A stretch of 12,964 nt of DNA, taken from Cudoniella acicularis. Its lineage: Eukaryota; Ascomycota; Leotiomycetes; Helotiales; Helotiaceae. The position numbers and the translations under genes are program-made. Location: positions 1-12,964 of the forward strand of contig JAAMPI010001564.1 of NCBI GenBank assembly GCA_013054445.1. The letters are read 5' to 3'. This document shows, piece by piece, positions 1 through 9,322 of the stretch (the stretch's first letter is position 1; every line of letters starts with the position of its first letter). The notes under the pieces are model-generated. The model did no database searches. It was not told the origin of the DNA and was given only the letters and a program-made list of their open reading frames with translations.

Positions 1-62
1 TGGCTTCTAGCCCCCGTAATATCGGATCTAAAGGATATCCTTATAGAAATCTATTAAGAATT

Positions 63-300
63 AAAAACTCGGCGAATCTATAATCCTTTTAGAGAGAGAC
101 GCCTCGCTTAAACAAAAAACTCGGAGAACCTATAGNCCCCTTAGAGAGAGGCGCCTCGCTTAAACAAAAAACTCGGAGAACCTATAGCCCTTTTAGAGAG
201 AGGCGCCTCGCTTAAAACAAAAAACTCGGAAAATCTATAACTCTTTTATAAAAGAGGCGCCTTAGCTAAATAAAAAACTCGGAGAATCTATAACCCCCTA
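63..300. repeat. Minisatellite, about 4.5 copies of a 52-53 bp unit
   Basis: The word ACTCGG recurs at 67, 119, 171, 224 and 277, giving periods of 52, 52, 53 and 53. Each unit reads roughly AAAAACTCGG(A/C)GAA(C/T)CTATA, then a C/T run, AGAGAG, and the perfect 10-bp palindrome GAGGCGCCTC or a decayed form of it, then CGCTTAAACA. Copies 2 and 3 are nearly identical; copies 1 and 4 have diverged more, and the fifth is partial. An ambiguous base lies at 136 inside copy 2, as expected when a repeat is hard to assemble. No coding function is apparent. It could be part of an element end or a plain minisatellite. Confidence 0.9.
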
Positions 301-519
301 ACTCCTCTTAACAAGCTAGTACCCTCTGATTATAAGAGTCTCTAGGTCTATATATATACTACTACTAATTATAGCGTCTTATATATTATCGTATAAACGT
401 CTTCTCTCGTTAAGGGAGGAGTTGTCGCCCGGTTTTATTAAGAGATTACCTTTCTCTTACTATTTTAAGCTATATTGTTTGCCTTCTTTGTCTATACTAA
501 GTTATAGGAAGTATTAGAG
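301..519. other. No gene seen between the minisatellite and the first coding-like region
   Basis: AT-rich, TpA-rich DNA with stops in all frames and no motif I could assign. It may hold the former 5' flank of the frame that begins at 520. Confidence 0.5.
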
Positions 520-611
520 ATGCCTATAGCCACTTCCCCGTCACCGCCTCTAATCTAAAGAGCTATTAAGGTGAGTAACGGAATTTTGGTCACGCTTGAG
601 GTCTAGTAGGT

Positions 612-645
612 AAGGCTCTCTAGAGGGCTCTCTAAGGCTCTCGCT
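612..645. repeat. Short GGCTCTCT direct repeats
   Basis: AAGGCTCTCT, AGAGGGCTCTCT and AAGGCTCTCGCTT follow each other, so GGCTCTC occurs three times in about 34 bases. In the frame starting at 520 this encodes RLSRGLSKALA, an Arg/Lys-rich stretch, so it may be only a coding low-complexity segment. Confidence 0.6.
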
Positions 646-894
646 TAAGAACTCATACTAATTTAATAGACCTTTGACCAAACCTGATTCGATATTAATA
701 AGCTTATTGACATACCCTTAGGCAATAAGTTATAGCTGTCTTGTTTTATACTAATAGGCCAAATAGAGCCAAAACTTTCCGATTAGGATCAAATCAAGTC
801 AGTACCGGGAATATACGTTATTAGAAAAGCCTATAACGATAAGTTTTACGAAGTTGTCGTATATAATTCGTATATTCCGTGGCTTGATAGTCAT

Positions 895-936
895 AAGTTT
901 GAGTTTGAGTTTAAGCTTGAGCTTAAGCTTAAGCTT
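895..936 (+). repeat. Seven tandem hexamers encoding alternating charged/hydrophobic residues
   Basis: Seven copies of (A/G)AG(T/C)TT run without a break: AAGTTT, GAGTTT, GAGTTT, AAGCTT, GAGCTT, AAGCTT, AAGCTT. In the open frame of the surrounding pseudogene they encode KFEFEFKLELKLKL, a strict charged-hydrophobic alternation typical of an amphipathic beta strand. A perfect 9-bp inverted repeat flanks the array: TGATAGTCA at 885-893 and TGACTATCA at 936-944. The array contains no CpA or TpG, so RIP could not alter it further. Confidence 0.85.
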
Positions 937-2330
937 GACTATCATTACGACCGGACAAAACCAACAGATATAGAAGTACGGCTCTATAGCAGATTACTAG
1001 TAAGAAGGAGAACTCAAGCTCACTTCCTTAAAAATGTTATTAGGGAGATCTTATTTAAACGAGGGCGAAGATTCGAACAATATTATCGCCGTATTGTCCT
1101 AAACGAATTATAAATATCGCTTAAACGAGCTATCTTAAACCACCACGTCCTAATAAACTTAATATTTATTATTCCTAAATATTTATACTAACTTTTCTTA
1201 GAAATCTAATTCCTAGATCCGTAATAAACTTTACTAGTAGCTTATACTCATCGGCCTAAGCTTAGGCTCTAATTATAGCCTTATCTTCGAACTCCTTAAG
1301 AAAGACCAAGATCAACTACTTTAGGGCTTTCGATAAGATTATACGAATATCCTTAAAGACATACCGAAAAATCAATATAATATAGAATTTTATCGTATTT
1401 TACTTTACTAGTTATTATTTATATTATATAGCGTAAAGTATAATTTCGGACTACGTAAGTTTAACCGGAGATATATAGCTAGCGAGAATACTAATATGAT
1501 TAGTTCTCTTATTAACATTAAAAGGTCGAACCGTTTTAGGGACTTTAATTCGAAAGTAATACTTAATACTCTTTTATATTCTAAAGTTTTTACCTAGTAC
1601 GATATTAGCGAGCTAGACATTACGAACTTAACTAGTAAAATAACGACATCCCTTCTAATCGGTTTCCCGAAAGGATACTTGATATAATATTCCTAATAGC
1701 CGACTCGGAAAATACTAACGTTCTCTAGGATCTTCCGACCGAAGTGTTATACGGACTTAGTATAGGAGCGGTAAATAAAGCTCGCACATACTAGTTATAT
1801 ATTTACCACCGGCAACCTGCCTTTAAGAGGCCAGACAACAATATATTACTAGTTCTAATCTAGAGCTTAATAGCTAGCGATGTCTCTCGAAACTTTAGTA
1901 AATAGGCCGTCTTAGATAATAGTTTAAATCTACGTCGACGACTTCTTAAAGACGTCTAGAAATCTTAAACAATAGAGTAGCTCGTATTAACCCTAGCCGC
2001 CTGGCTATGTCTTTAACGACTTCTCCCTTACTCTTCCGATATTATATAACCTATTAAAGGCTGTTTCCTAGCGGATCTCGGTACTCTTCTAACAGGCGAG
2101 CGCCTTAGTAATAAGTATACGGTCCTTAAGCGTATGATATTTTCATTTTCCTAGGCTCTCGATACCTTTAGAGGTAAATATCAAGATATACGTCAACTTC
2201 TTAACGCTATACTTGACACAGACACCCTCCCTCTAGAACATCCTAACAGAATTTCGGTTTAATATTAGATATATAAGACGAAGAAGAGGCTAGCTTATAA
2301 AGCTACTAGAATATAGACGTAATAGTTCTA

Positions 2331-2885
2331 TATGCTTTAGAGTTCTAAGAGCTTCTTAGCCGTTGTCTTAGCCGTTGTGTTTTCCGCGAGGCATGATCTG
2401 ATCTATCAAGTTCAATTCTTTCTTTCTCTTACTCTACGGTATAACTTCTAGACCGTTGTCTTACTTATTATACTTTATACGAGGTATAATCAGATTAGTA
2501 AACTTTATTAATTCCTAGCTAAAATTATCTATAATATTTTTCGATATCTTAAGTTATATTTAGCTTATAAAATTCTTCTTTTTTCGACCTATAGAGAATT
2601 CTTTACTCTATCTAAACTTATATATATACGCTATAGTCTCTAGCAACCGGATCGATAGTTCTTACTTGTCCGTACTTCTCTATCCTTTTTAAAGTTTATT
2701 CTTACTTGCGTTCTCTTCTTCGTAGACTAGAGCGAGTTGACTAGGATTAGTGGTTTACTAGCCTTCTCTATATTAGTAAGTCAGAAGCTTTCTTTTTAAG
2801 TAGATACTAGACTAATACTAAATATAGATTATTTATAGCCTCTAGAGTGTTCTTTCTTAGACCTACCGCTTAGTGGCTCAATCCT
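2331..2885. other. Coding-like region of undecided strand
   Basis: The + strand is pyrimidine-rich. Its read-through frame, continuing that of 1690-2330, is very hydrophobic (LLIILYTRYNQISKLY, SFLKFILTCVLFFVD). On the - strand one frame is hydrophilic and equally readable (RTIDPVARDYSVYI, RSKKEEFYKLNIT, EKERIELDRSDHASRK). Purine richness and the hydrophilic product favour a - strand gene ending near 2345, convergent with the + gene to its left; the alternative is a membrane-spanning C terminus of that + gene. No family is recognised, so I leave the strand open. Confidence 0.3.
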
Positions 2886-3540
2886 CGGAATATGATTCTT
2901 CTATTACGTGGCGTGAGGTACGGGACTTAAAGAAGGCACTTAACGTTAATATAGAGAGTATGGCGCTCGACTTAAAGTTAGGACGTTAATACTTAAGAAA
3001 CGGTTCTCTCGCTATATTATATTCGGAGTTTGATTATATATCGTATATACTTATACGACTGTCTAATCTAGGAAGTCATAAAAGAGAAGAGATATTCGTA
3101 AAGCTAGACAAAGTTAAGAGACTCTACGAGGTTTCTAGTACGTTAGAATTATCGGACGAGTCTTAAGAGATAGTTATACTCAAGTCATACCTTCTAGAGC
3201 TAGAGATTAGGTTAGGCGAGATATTCCCTAGTTGTCACTTTAATCCGATCTACGATCCTATAGAGCCTAGTAAAGAAGACGTAGAGCGCCTTTTTATTAT
3301 AATAACAAATTCGAAATTACTAACCGAGCCCGAGGAGATAGTTATAGACGTAAGGCGTAGTTATACTATAGCGAAAATTCTAAGGATTAATATATCTTCG
3401 AGTAGGGTAATAGCTATAATCAGAGAAAAGCCCTAGCCCGTAGCAGCTATATATTACTATTACTTACTAGAACGTAATAAGACCTAGTTAAAGGAAAATG
3501 CGCCGTATAGTAGAATTAAGGTAGAATGTTGTTAGGTCAT
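2886..3540 (+). pseudogene. RIP-degraded + strand gene, family unknown
   Basis: One frame reads from about 2886 to 3540 with few stops: TAA at 2987 and 3164, TAG at 3434, then more after 3475. The product is rich in Glu, Lys, Arg and Leu and looks largely helical: WREVRDLKKALNVNIESM, REEIFVKLDKVKRLYEV, LLELEIRLGEIFPSCHF, SKEDVERLF and LLTEPEEIVIDVRRSY. The open run from 3167 to 3433 is 89 codons. I recognise no catalytic motif. The beginning is uncertain because ATG codons have mostly turned into ATA; the surviving ATG at 2960 lies inside the protein-like frame. The right end fades into stop-rich DNA after 3540. It may be a separate gene or an exon of a longer + strand gene. Confidence 0.45.
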
Positions 3541-4014
3541 TCGGAAGCGGAGTTAGTAGAGGTTCTTGTCTCTCCTTACTAGTAAACGACGGAGTATTGT
3601 TCTTTCGTAGAAAGACATCGGGAGTATACCCTAGTGTTTAAGTAATTTAGGTTCCCTACTCTTAATTTATTAAGATAGAAACTTATTGTCCCCTTTTAAG
3701 CTTTAACTATATATCGTGTTTTAGTGACTTCGAATAGTATAGTTTCGCTAAAAGAGAATATTTTCGTAGACAAAATCGCTAACGTAAGGGGCTATATACG
3801 CTTAGGCATTTTCTAATCGATCGGAGGATTCTTTTACGATATATAATAAAACTAGCTACCTTACGTATAGTAATATAGTTTCTTTTTAGAAGTAAGGCAA
3901 AGTAAGGTAAAGTAAATAAGTATTAAACCAAAACTCCGAGCTTTTTACCCGGGTATATATAGTAAAAACGCGCTACGTAATCTATATCGTATATCGATCA
4001 ATTCTATATATAAA
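3541..4014. other. No gene seen; intergenic-like region with short repeats
   Basis: All frames are stop-rich and no protein-like run stands out. The region holds the 10-bp repeats at 3891-3920 and the TATA-like sequence just before the ATG at 4015. TATA-like words are frequent in RIP-mutated DNA and carry little weight alone. Confidence 0.45.
3891..3920. repeat. Three tandem copies of a 10-bp unit AGTAAGGYAA
   Basis: AGTAAGGCAA, AGTAAGGTAA and AGTAAATAAG follow each other directly. The first copy keeps a CpA where the second has TpA, exactly the change RIP makes. No function is evident. Confidence 0.7.
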
Positions 4015-4017
4015 ATG
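3952..4017 (+). promoter_or_regulatory. Possible TATA element upstream of the ATG at 4015
   Basis: GGGTATATATAG at 3952-3963 lies about 55 bases before ATAAAATGTCG at 4011-4021, where an A-rich stretch precedes one of the few remaining ATG codons. The spacing suits a fungal core promoter. Because TATATA arises easily by RIP, this is only suggestive. Confidence 0.2.
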
Positions 4018-4930
4018 TCGGCCCTAATGTTATATAAGGGCTAACATACTGCCCTACGCGACGGGCCGTACTATTAGGCCACGAAAAGGCTTATCTATAG
4101 TAGGGCTTAATATATACGACGCTGCCTAACAACCCGTATACGTACGTCCTACATATTTCTCCCTTATAAGCATATCGCGGTTATAGTCATACCGTCCTAT
4201 AGACGGTATCTTAAAGCCGCTTCGGCTCCTTCCCCTACTCTATTATAAATATCCGAGATACTATTAAGACATAAAGTATAAGGAAACCTACGTGCCGAGT
4301 TTATCCGCGTAATAGGAGGCATATAAAACGCTAGAGCGAATTTATCGCGCTTATAGGGTCGAATCAGAAGTGGCTATACTTTATAACGAACGTTACTTGC
4401 CTTACGGGGAAGGGATAGCTTCCTCCCTAACATAGCATATGATATCCGCTTATCTGATACGCTGACTAGCTATAAAGATAGCGGTCTTTCGCACCTAGCT
4501 CTAAGCCCTTCTTCTTATACGTATTGTTCTTATAAATTACTATCAACTATTAAAATATCGAATATAAAGCCACTAAATTCTGTTAAACATTATAGCTACC
4601 CTTATACTAATTGAGCTTGTCAACTCGTAGAATTGTTCTTATAGGTATAATAACACCACTAGCGCTATGACCTATACGGGGTCAGTAAGCGATAGGAAAG
4701 GAGGAACTAAGACATGTAGGAAAGACAAGAACATCGCTTAAGGAGATTACGTAAGGTATAAATATCGTATCTATAGAAAGAACTATTAACTGATTCCTTA
4801 TAACACTCTAAGAGTTCTCTACTATTCTATAAGATCTTTAGCGGCCTTATATACCTTAAGTAAGGACATACTAGTCATTAGAATAGAACAAATAGCGGAT
4901 AGTATTTACGTATAAATCTATATTATATTT
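4015..4930 (+). pseudogene. RIP-degraded + strand gene, family unknown
   Basis: ATG at 4015 begins a frame (MSALMLYKG, then HTALRDGPYY, KHIAVIVIPSYRRYLKAA) readable to about 4250. From 4268 another frame takes over and can be followed to about 4930: DIKYKETYVPSLSA, YKTLERIYRAYRVESEVA, YNERYLPYGEGIASSLT, SVSDRKGGTKTCRKDKN, GDYVRYKYRIYRKNY and LYTLSKDILVIRIEQIAD. The change of frame suggests an intron or indel near 4250. The product would be basic and Tyr-rich, a composition partly caused by His/Cys-to-Tyr changes. No domain is recognised, and the link between the two parts is inferred. Confidence 0.4.
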
Positions 4931-4999
4931 TCTACTAAATACTATTAAGAATTACTAGGTCTAATTGATTAATAGATTTAAGATAATATTTAATCTAAT

Positions 5000-6240
5000 A
5001 CGTATATCCTTAATATAACGCAATTATAAAGTATAGATTCTATTATACTTATACTCCTTACCTTTTCTTCGAGAATCGGCTCTTCTATACTTTCGCGACC
5101 TTAGAGAAACCCTCTTGTCCTAGCTAAAGTTAAACTCGTTGTCTCTAATCTATACTCTCCTTATCGTTATCTAGGAAGTCGAAATCTATACCCTAATAAA
5201 CGCAAAACTTCGTCCTAATCTATTCTTTAAGAACAAATCCGGTCACCTCCTAATTAACAAGTCTAACTTTATAGCCTTTAGTCAGATCAACGATAGTATT
5301 CTTCGGTCTTATATCGTAATAATATAATACGAAAACATCGTATTTTATCTTAAGTTCTTTATAATACGAAAGTAATATTTCGTATAAATAGCTATTAGGT
5401 ACTCGAGAAGGTTTTATCTAATCCTCTAATAGGTCACCCCCGTTAATACTATATATCTCGTCCTTTCTTCTTTATACTAACTCTTTATAAATTTTTATAA
5501 CCTGTCTAACGCACGCTTCCTTTATTACCTCGTCTATACTTGGCCAGCCTTTTCTAGAGTATCTTCTGGCACTCGACTTATAAAGAGGTAGTATCGATTA
5601 TCGTATTCTTTATAATATAGGACGCGGGGAATTAGAAACGTCGGGGTAGAGCTATTTGCGGGGTCATATAGATAGTTTAGTATAATATGTTCGGGTGTTC
5701 TGTTTAGGGTCTTTAGGGCTTATACTTTTAGGAACGCTTTACCAATTCGCTACGCTATATTATAGTCGCTAGTATCGTAAACTAACTATACTAGGCTAGT
5801 GGAAGAGAGTAGGCGAGTTTAGTGCTTTAAGTGATCTGGCTCGGATAAGGTATAGAATACGTTTCTACTATCGCTCTAAAAAACAACTAGACGACGGCCT
5901 AATAGTCGTATAGGAGAGAAAAAGCATATCTCCGATGATCTATAAATTGTCGTCAATTTCGCGAACCGACTGTCAAACTAGTCTCGGTTTAGGCATATTA
6001 GTGACGGATTTAGAGTATATAGAAGAAAGATCCTAGGCGGAACTAAAAGGTTTAAAGGCAGTAAGATTAGCTCCTGTTCTCGCTATACGACGGCTTTTCG
6101 GCTATAAGTATAGCTTAGCGTTCGGTACGGATTAAGCTATGTCCGATAGCGAAACATTTATCCGACAACTCTAGGTAGTATTATTCTTAAAATAATACTC
6201 TAGCTCGCTAGAGTGCCTATGTCTAGTATAGCGCACTGAT
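5000..6240 (-). pseudogene. RIP-degraded - strand coding-like region, family unknown
   Basis: One - strand frame can be followed from about 6240 down to about 5100. The clearest part, about 5600 to 5240, is strongly protein-like: KGWPSIDEVIKEACVRQV, IYKELV, RRKDEIYSINGGDLLED, VPNSYLYEILLSYYKELK and DLTKGYKVRLVN, with a stop-free run of more than 50 codons. Below about 5220 another - frame looks better (DEVLRLLGYRFRLPR, GEYRLETTSLTLARTRGFL, ESIEEPILEEKV), so an intron or indel is likely. Above about 5640 the codon-aligned antisense frame on + is equally readable (RRRPNSRIGEKKHISDDL), so the strand there is unsure. No family is recognised. Confidence 0.35.
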
Positions 6241-6744
6241 TTGTCATTTGTTATCTAAGAATACTAAAACTCTAAATAATATATTTAAGTCAATACTAGA
6301 ATAAGTATATTAGAATACGATACGGTCGGATTCTAATATAAGGTTTACTATAAGATTAGGCTTAATTAGCTCTATAATTCTATTAAAGAAAGTTTTATTG
6401 TTTATCGAGTATATATATTTTTATAAGTCGGAAACTGACCTGGCAGCGGAGGCTTAATTTAGCTAATAGTTATAGCCTAAGGCTATATAATAAGTAAGCT
6501 CTTAAATATTAAGGTATAAAATTAATAGACCGTGATTCTTAGAATTATCTAGTTTTAAATATTCTCTTCGCGACGATTCTTTTGACGAAAGACCTAGTAT
6601 TTTCTAAAACTAAACTATTATCTAACGAGTACTAAGATGGCTATAAACAGAGAGAGCGATAATAGTAGTAAGTCGTATAACCCCTTATTCTTAGAGAACC
6701 TCGGCTAATAGATTAATATTTAAATTTTAAGGTGCTTACCTACT
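6241..6744. other. No gene seen upstream of the HD-domain pseudogene
   Basis: Very AT-rich with frequent stops in all frames. It probably corresponds to intergenic DNA, including the former promoter of the gene starting near 6745. I see no repeat, terminator or binding motif I can defend. Confidence 0.4.
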
Positions 6745-7545
6745 ATAGAACCAGGTATCCTTACGTCCTCTAGCGCAAAAGCACTATAGACTGTCGAAGG
6801 AGTTATAATAAAGCTCCTAGGAGGTACCCTAGTCGCGGGCTCTTCCTTACCCGTCCCCTTCTTCTATATGCTCGAACGCCTTAAGACAACTAAGCGCGAA
6901 GGCTAGCGGCGATCTAGCATTCCTTAATACGTCCTTCTAATCTACTATCTTTAGAACTAACAACTTCGTAGCTACGAGTCGGTCTCCGACTATATATATC
7001 GTATGTCTATTATTGTTATGTTCGCACCTCGCTCTCTATCTTCGAAGATCAATATCATATACTATATAAAGATAGCTCTTATATACGACATGGCTAAGGC
7101 GCTTGTTAGAGATATCATACCGATAGACGGAGTCAAAAGGGATAAGAAGAACCGACGAGAAAAAATAACTATAGATTATTTTACGAACAGCTTGTTTAGA
7201 AAAGTCAATAGTAGGATTATAGGCAGGGAAATCAAGGACATCTAGCACGAACACGAAGACGGCGAGACTCTAGAAAGTAAGTTCGTACGCGATGTTGATA
7301 AGCTTGAGTTGATTCTATAGATGTTAGACTATAAGCGCGCTTATAAGTACGAGTTAGATTTAAGGGATTTTAGCTAGGTTATAAACAGGATTGAACTGCC
7401 TAAGGTGAAGGAGTAGGCAGCTAAGGTACTAAGGGGACGCGAGGAGTTTTAGGGTAGAAGACCGTATACGGCGTACTCGGCGGAGAAACCTCCGGAAGAG
7501 AAGTCTTTAGCTTAGAAGGTAGAGTATTATAGCGGTAAGGTTTGA
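6745..7545 (+). pseudogene. HD-domain phosphohydrolase (HDDC2/YfbR-like), inactivated by RIP
   Basis: The family (eukaryotic HDDC2, bacterial YfbR) comprises metal-dependent 5'-deoxynucleotidases acting on dNMPs, probably in the cytosol. Read through its stops, the frame gives FFYMLERLKTTKREG(stop)RR, ESVSDYIYRM, ALIYDMAKALVRDIIPIDGV, KNRREKITIDYF, DGETLESKFVRDVDKLEL and RIELPKVKE, in the family's order. The HD pair (7084-7089) now reads Tyr-Asp, and the upstream metal-site His in SDHMYRM is also Tyr; both are C-to-T changes at CpA. TAG codons at 6787, 6904, 7243, 7318, 7375, 7414, 7450 and 7513 fall at Gln or Trp positions. TGA at 7543 is the likely true stop. The start is probably ATA at 6745, once ATG. 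Length, about 250 codons without the intron, suits fungal members. The gene is dead. Confidence 0.85.
6931..6971 (+). other. Probable intron inside the HD-domain pseudogene, borders uncertain
   Basis: Between the GWRR-like and ESVSD segments the frame carries about 15 extra codons not expected in the family, with two stops. The stretch starts at GTCCTT (6931), contains the branch-like ACTAAC at 6956-6961, and ends at CGTAG (6971). Those exact borders do not keep the frame, so the donor was probably altered by RIP or lies a few bases away. Confidence 0.5.
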
Positions 7546-7879
7546 GTTAGTGCGTTCGATAGATAGCAAGGCGTTAGATGTTATATAGTAGGGTCTTAGA
7601 CAGATACTACCCGCTATTTAATATGCGGGCAGAATGACTAGTTTAAAGAATATTAATATATAGACTAATTCTGATTTCTCTTAAAACTCCTAATTCTAAA
7701 TTCCTTAATTATAGCTATAGCTTATACCCTATTATAGTAAGGGAGGGGGCATATATACGCTAGTACCCTAGAGAAGCCAGTCGACTTCCTTATTCTTTAA
7801 CCTATCTAGTAACAAACTCCGCCTACTCTTAAGTTATACCACTAAACACGACAGTATATAGACTATATTATTTTCTTTT
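7546..7879. other. No gene seen between the HD pseudogene and the next + strand gene
   Basis: AT-rich and stop-rich in all frames. It contains a short GC-richer word, TAAGGGAGGGGGC, near 7738-7750, but no motif I can name. It is probably the 3' flank of the HD gene plus the 5' flank of the gene starting around 7880. Confidence 0.4.
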
Positions 7880-8009
7880 AGTAGCCAGTTCTTAAAAAAG
7901 TCGATAAAGATACGTTCCCCGACTACTACCTTAAAACCTAATAGAATATTTATCTAAACAACTACGGAATAGACTTCTAAATCTAGTTAAAATCCGATAT
8001 AAAGAGGCC

Positions 8010-8028
8010 TTTTTTTTTATATATATAG
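8010..8028. other. T9 run followed by (AT)n
   Basis: Nine T at 8010-8018 run into ATATATATAG. It lies in the first exon-like frame of the surrounding pseudogene and is most likely chance low complexity. Confidence 0.5.
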
Positions 8029-8751
8029 AAATATGATCTATAGGATTTACGATAGCCCTCGGAATAGTATAACGTACTCGTCCTAGCTTATCTCGAGGTA
8101 TATAGAGCTAAAATATACGTCCGTAAACAGAAAGTACGACTTCGCGAGATTCTCTATAGACCTTAAGCATAGCCGAAGGATCGATGGCCTAGAAAAAGTA
8201 GCGTCTAACTCCGTTACGAACTTTTAAATTAATTTAGAAAGGGCGTTAAGTAGGGAGAGCGAGGTGCTATATCTTAGATCGAAGTTCTAGAGGAAGTATC
8301 GGAAATTAAGGAAATTCAGATCGCGACTAGTAAGATAGTGACTATCGAGCTCGTGACTGATAGTATCGGCAAGAAACGATATTAAGAATAGCTTTAACGA
8401 TTGGCGACCCGTAAAGCGGTGACTTCTAGGTCTATAGACGTGCTTCCGGTTTAAGCTCGTTGATTATTTATAGAAGAGTTATTAGGTTTAGGGGTACGTA
8501 ATATAGTTCGGGGACATAGTAAGACCTAAAGAGAGTTAGAAAGTATCTATTAGGAAGCTAATAATTAGACTTATATTTTAGATGTCGAAAGTTAAAGTGT
8601 TACTAGATAAGGAAGGGAATAGATACTTAAGTATTTACTTTATAAGAAGAATATTGTTTTAAATACCGGGTTAGGGATTATAAGGAAGGCACCGGCTTAG
8701 TCAATCCCTAGAGAAGACAGTGCCTTATTATATGTTTACTCGCCTATACTA

Positions 8752-8797
8752 GTATTAATACTAGCTAAACTCTATATATTAAAAAGGCGTTTATTAG
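8752..8797 (+). other. Predicted 46-bp intron
   Basis: GTATTA opens and TTATTAG closes the stretch, with GCTAAAC as a plausible branch site at 8764-8770. Removing it joins two read-through frames that do not otherwise connect, after codon CTA (Leu) and before AAA (Lys). Length suits short ascomycete introns. Other donor/acceptor pairs nearby are possible, so the exact borders are tentative. Confidence 0.45.
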
Positions 8798-9322
8798 AAA
8801 CTAAATATCGCGGAAACTATAGACCCCTAGCGTTTATAGCTAGGCTAGCGTAAGGCGAGTATATACGTGCCTCTATACGTAGCTAAACGCCCGACTACTA
8901 TAGACGAAGAATTAACCTCGTATTAAGCAAAACAGAGCCTTATACGAACTATAGATCAGGCGGACTTCTAGTAAGCCGAAGCTTATCTAACGCCCTTTCT
9001 ATTAGTTTAATAGGGTGACGAGCCGGGAATCGGAGGCGTCGCTGTCGGAGACTTAGGCGACTTTGATTTAAACAATATAAGATCTAACCGAATTACTTCG
9101 AACCTTCTCGTTTTAGATCACTTAGATACCGTGTTACTAGCTTTCGAACAGTCTCCTAATAGCGACTTGTCTTTACTTTATACGAGATTCTAATATCTAG
9201 CTAACGACGAAAGCTTCTTATAAAATCTTATGCCCTACCTACGCCAGTCAAACACTGACCTTTAGTCCGATCTGATTCCTCGTTAGGACTTAAACTTACT
9301 CCTAGCTTTCGGCTAGGCTAAT

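Larger units (their letters stand above)
520..2330 (+). pseudogene. RIP-degraded + strand gene or genes, family unknown
   Basis: An ATG at 520 opens a frame (MPIATSPSPP...) that reads through TAG/TAA codons to 1110. From 787 to 1110 it is free of stops for 108 codons but contains no ATG. That stretch is hydrophilic and protein-like, with pieces such as KAYNDKFYEVVVYNSY, RLYSRLLVRRRTQAHFLK and RRFEQYYRRIVLNEL. From about 1230 to 1690 the +1-shifted frame is the better one (ENTNMISSLINIKRSNRF). From about 1690 to 2330 the first frame resumes (PTEVLYGLSIGAVNKART, GTLLTGERLSNKY, LDTDTLPLEHPNRISV). The frame changes may reflect introns or indels; I could not place splice sites. I recognise no domain. 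It may be one gene of about 600 codons or two. Coding on + is fairly well supported for 787-1110 and weaker elsewhere. Confidence 0.45.

Noticed and set aside
63..300. CRISPR-like array
   Set aside because: Repeats are contiguous 52-53 bp units with no unique spacers, in a eukaryotic sequence context.
1063..1080. GATTCGAAC, resembling an inverted tRNA B box
   Set aside because: It sits within the stop-free + strand frame and no cloverleaf surrounds it.
1931..1942. Tyr-Val-Asp-Asp (TACGTCGACGAC), a reverse-transcriptase-like box
   Set aside because: The surrounding frame shows no other reverse transcriptase motif and is not the best coding frame there; a four-residue match is expected by chance.
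4351..4370. GGGTCGAATCA, resembling a tRNA T-arm/B box
   Set aside because: No acceptor stem, D-arm or anticodon arm can be folded around it, and it lies inside a coding-like frame.
7036..7254. 72-codon ORF on the - strand
   Set aside because: It lies antisense to the well-supported HD-domain frame and shows no family pattern; it is a shadow.
8643..8710. Alternative frame reading EEYCFKYRVRDYKEGTGLVNP-like protein
   Set aside because: It is short, bounded by stops, and does not connect to either flanking frame, whereas the chosen frame continues for hundreds of bases upstream and splices into the next exon.
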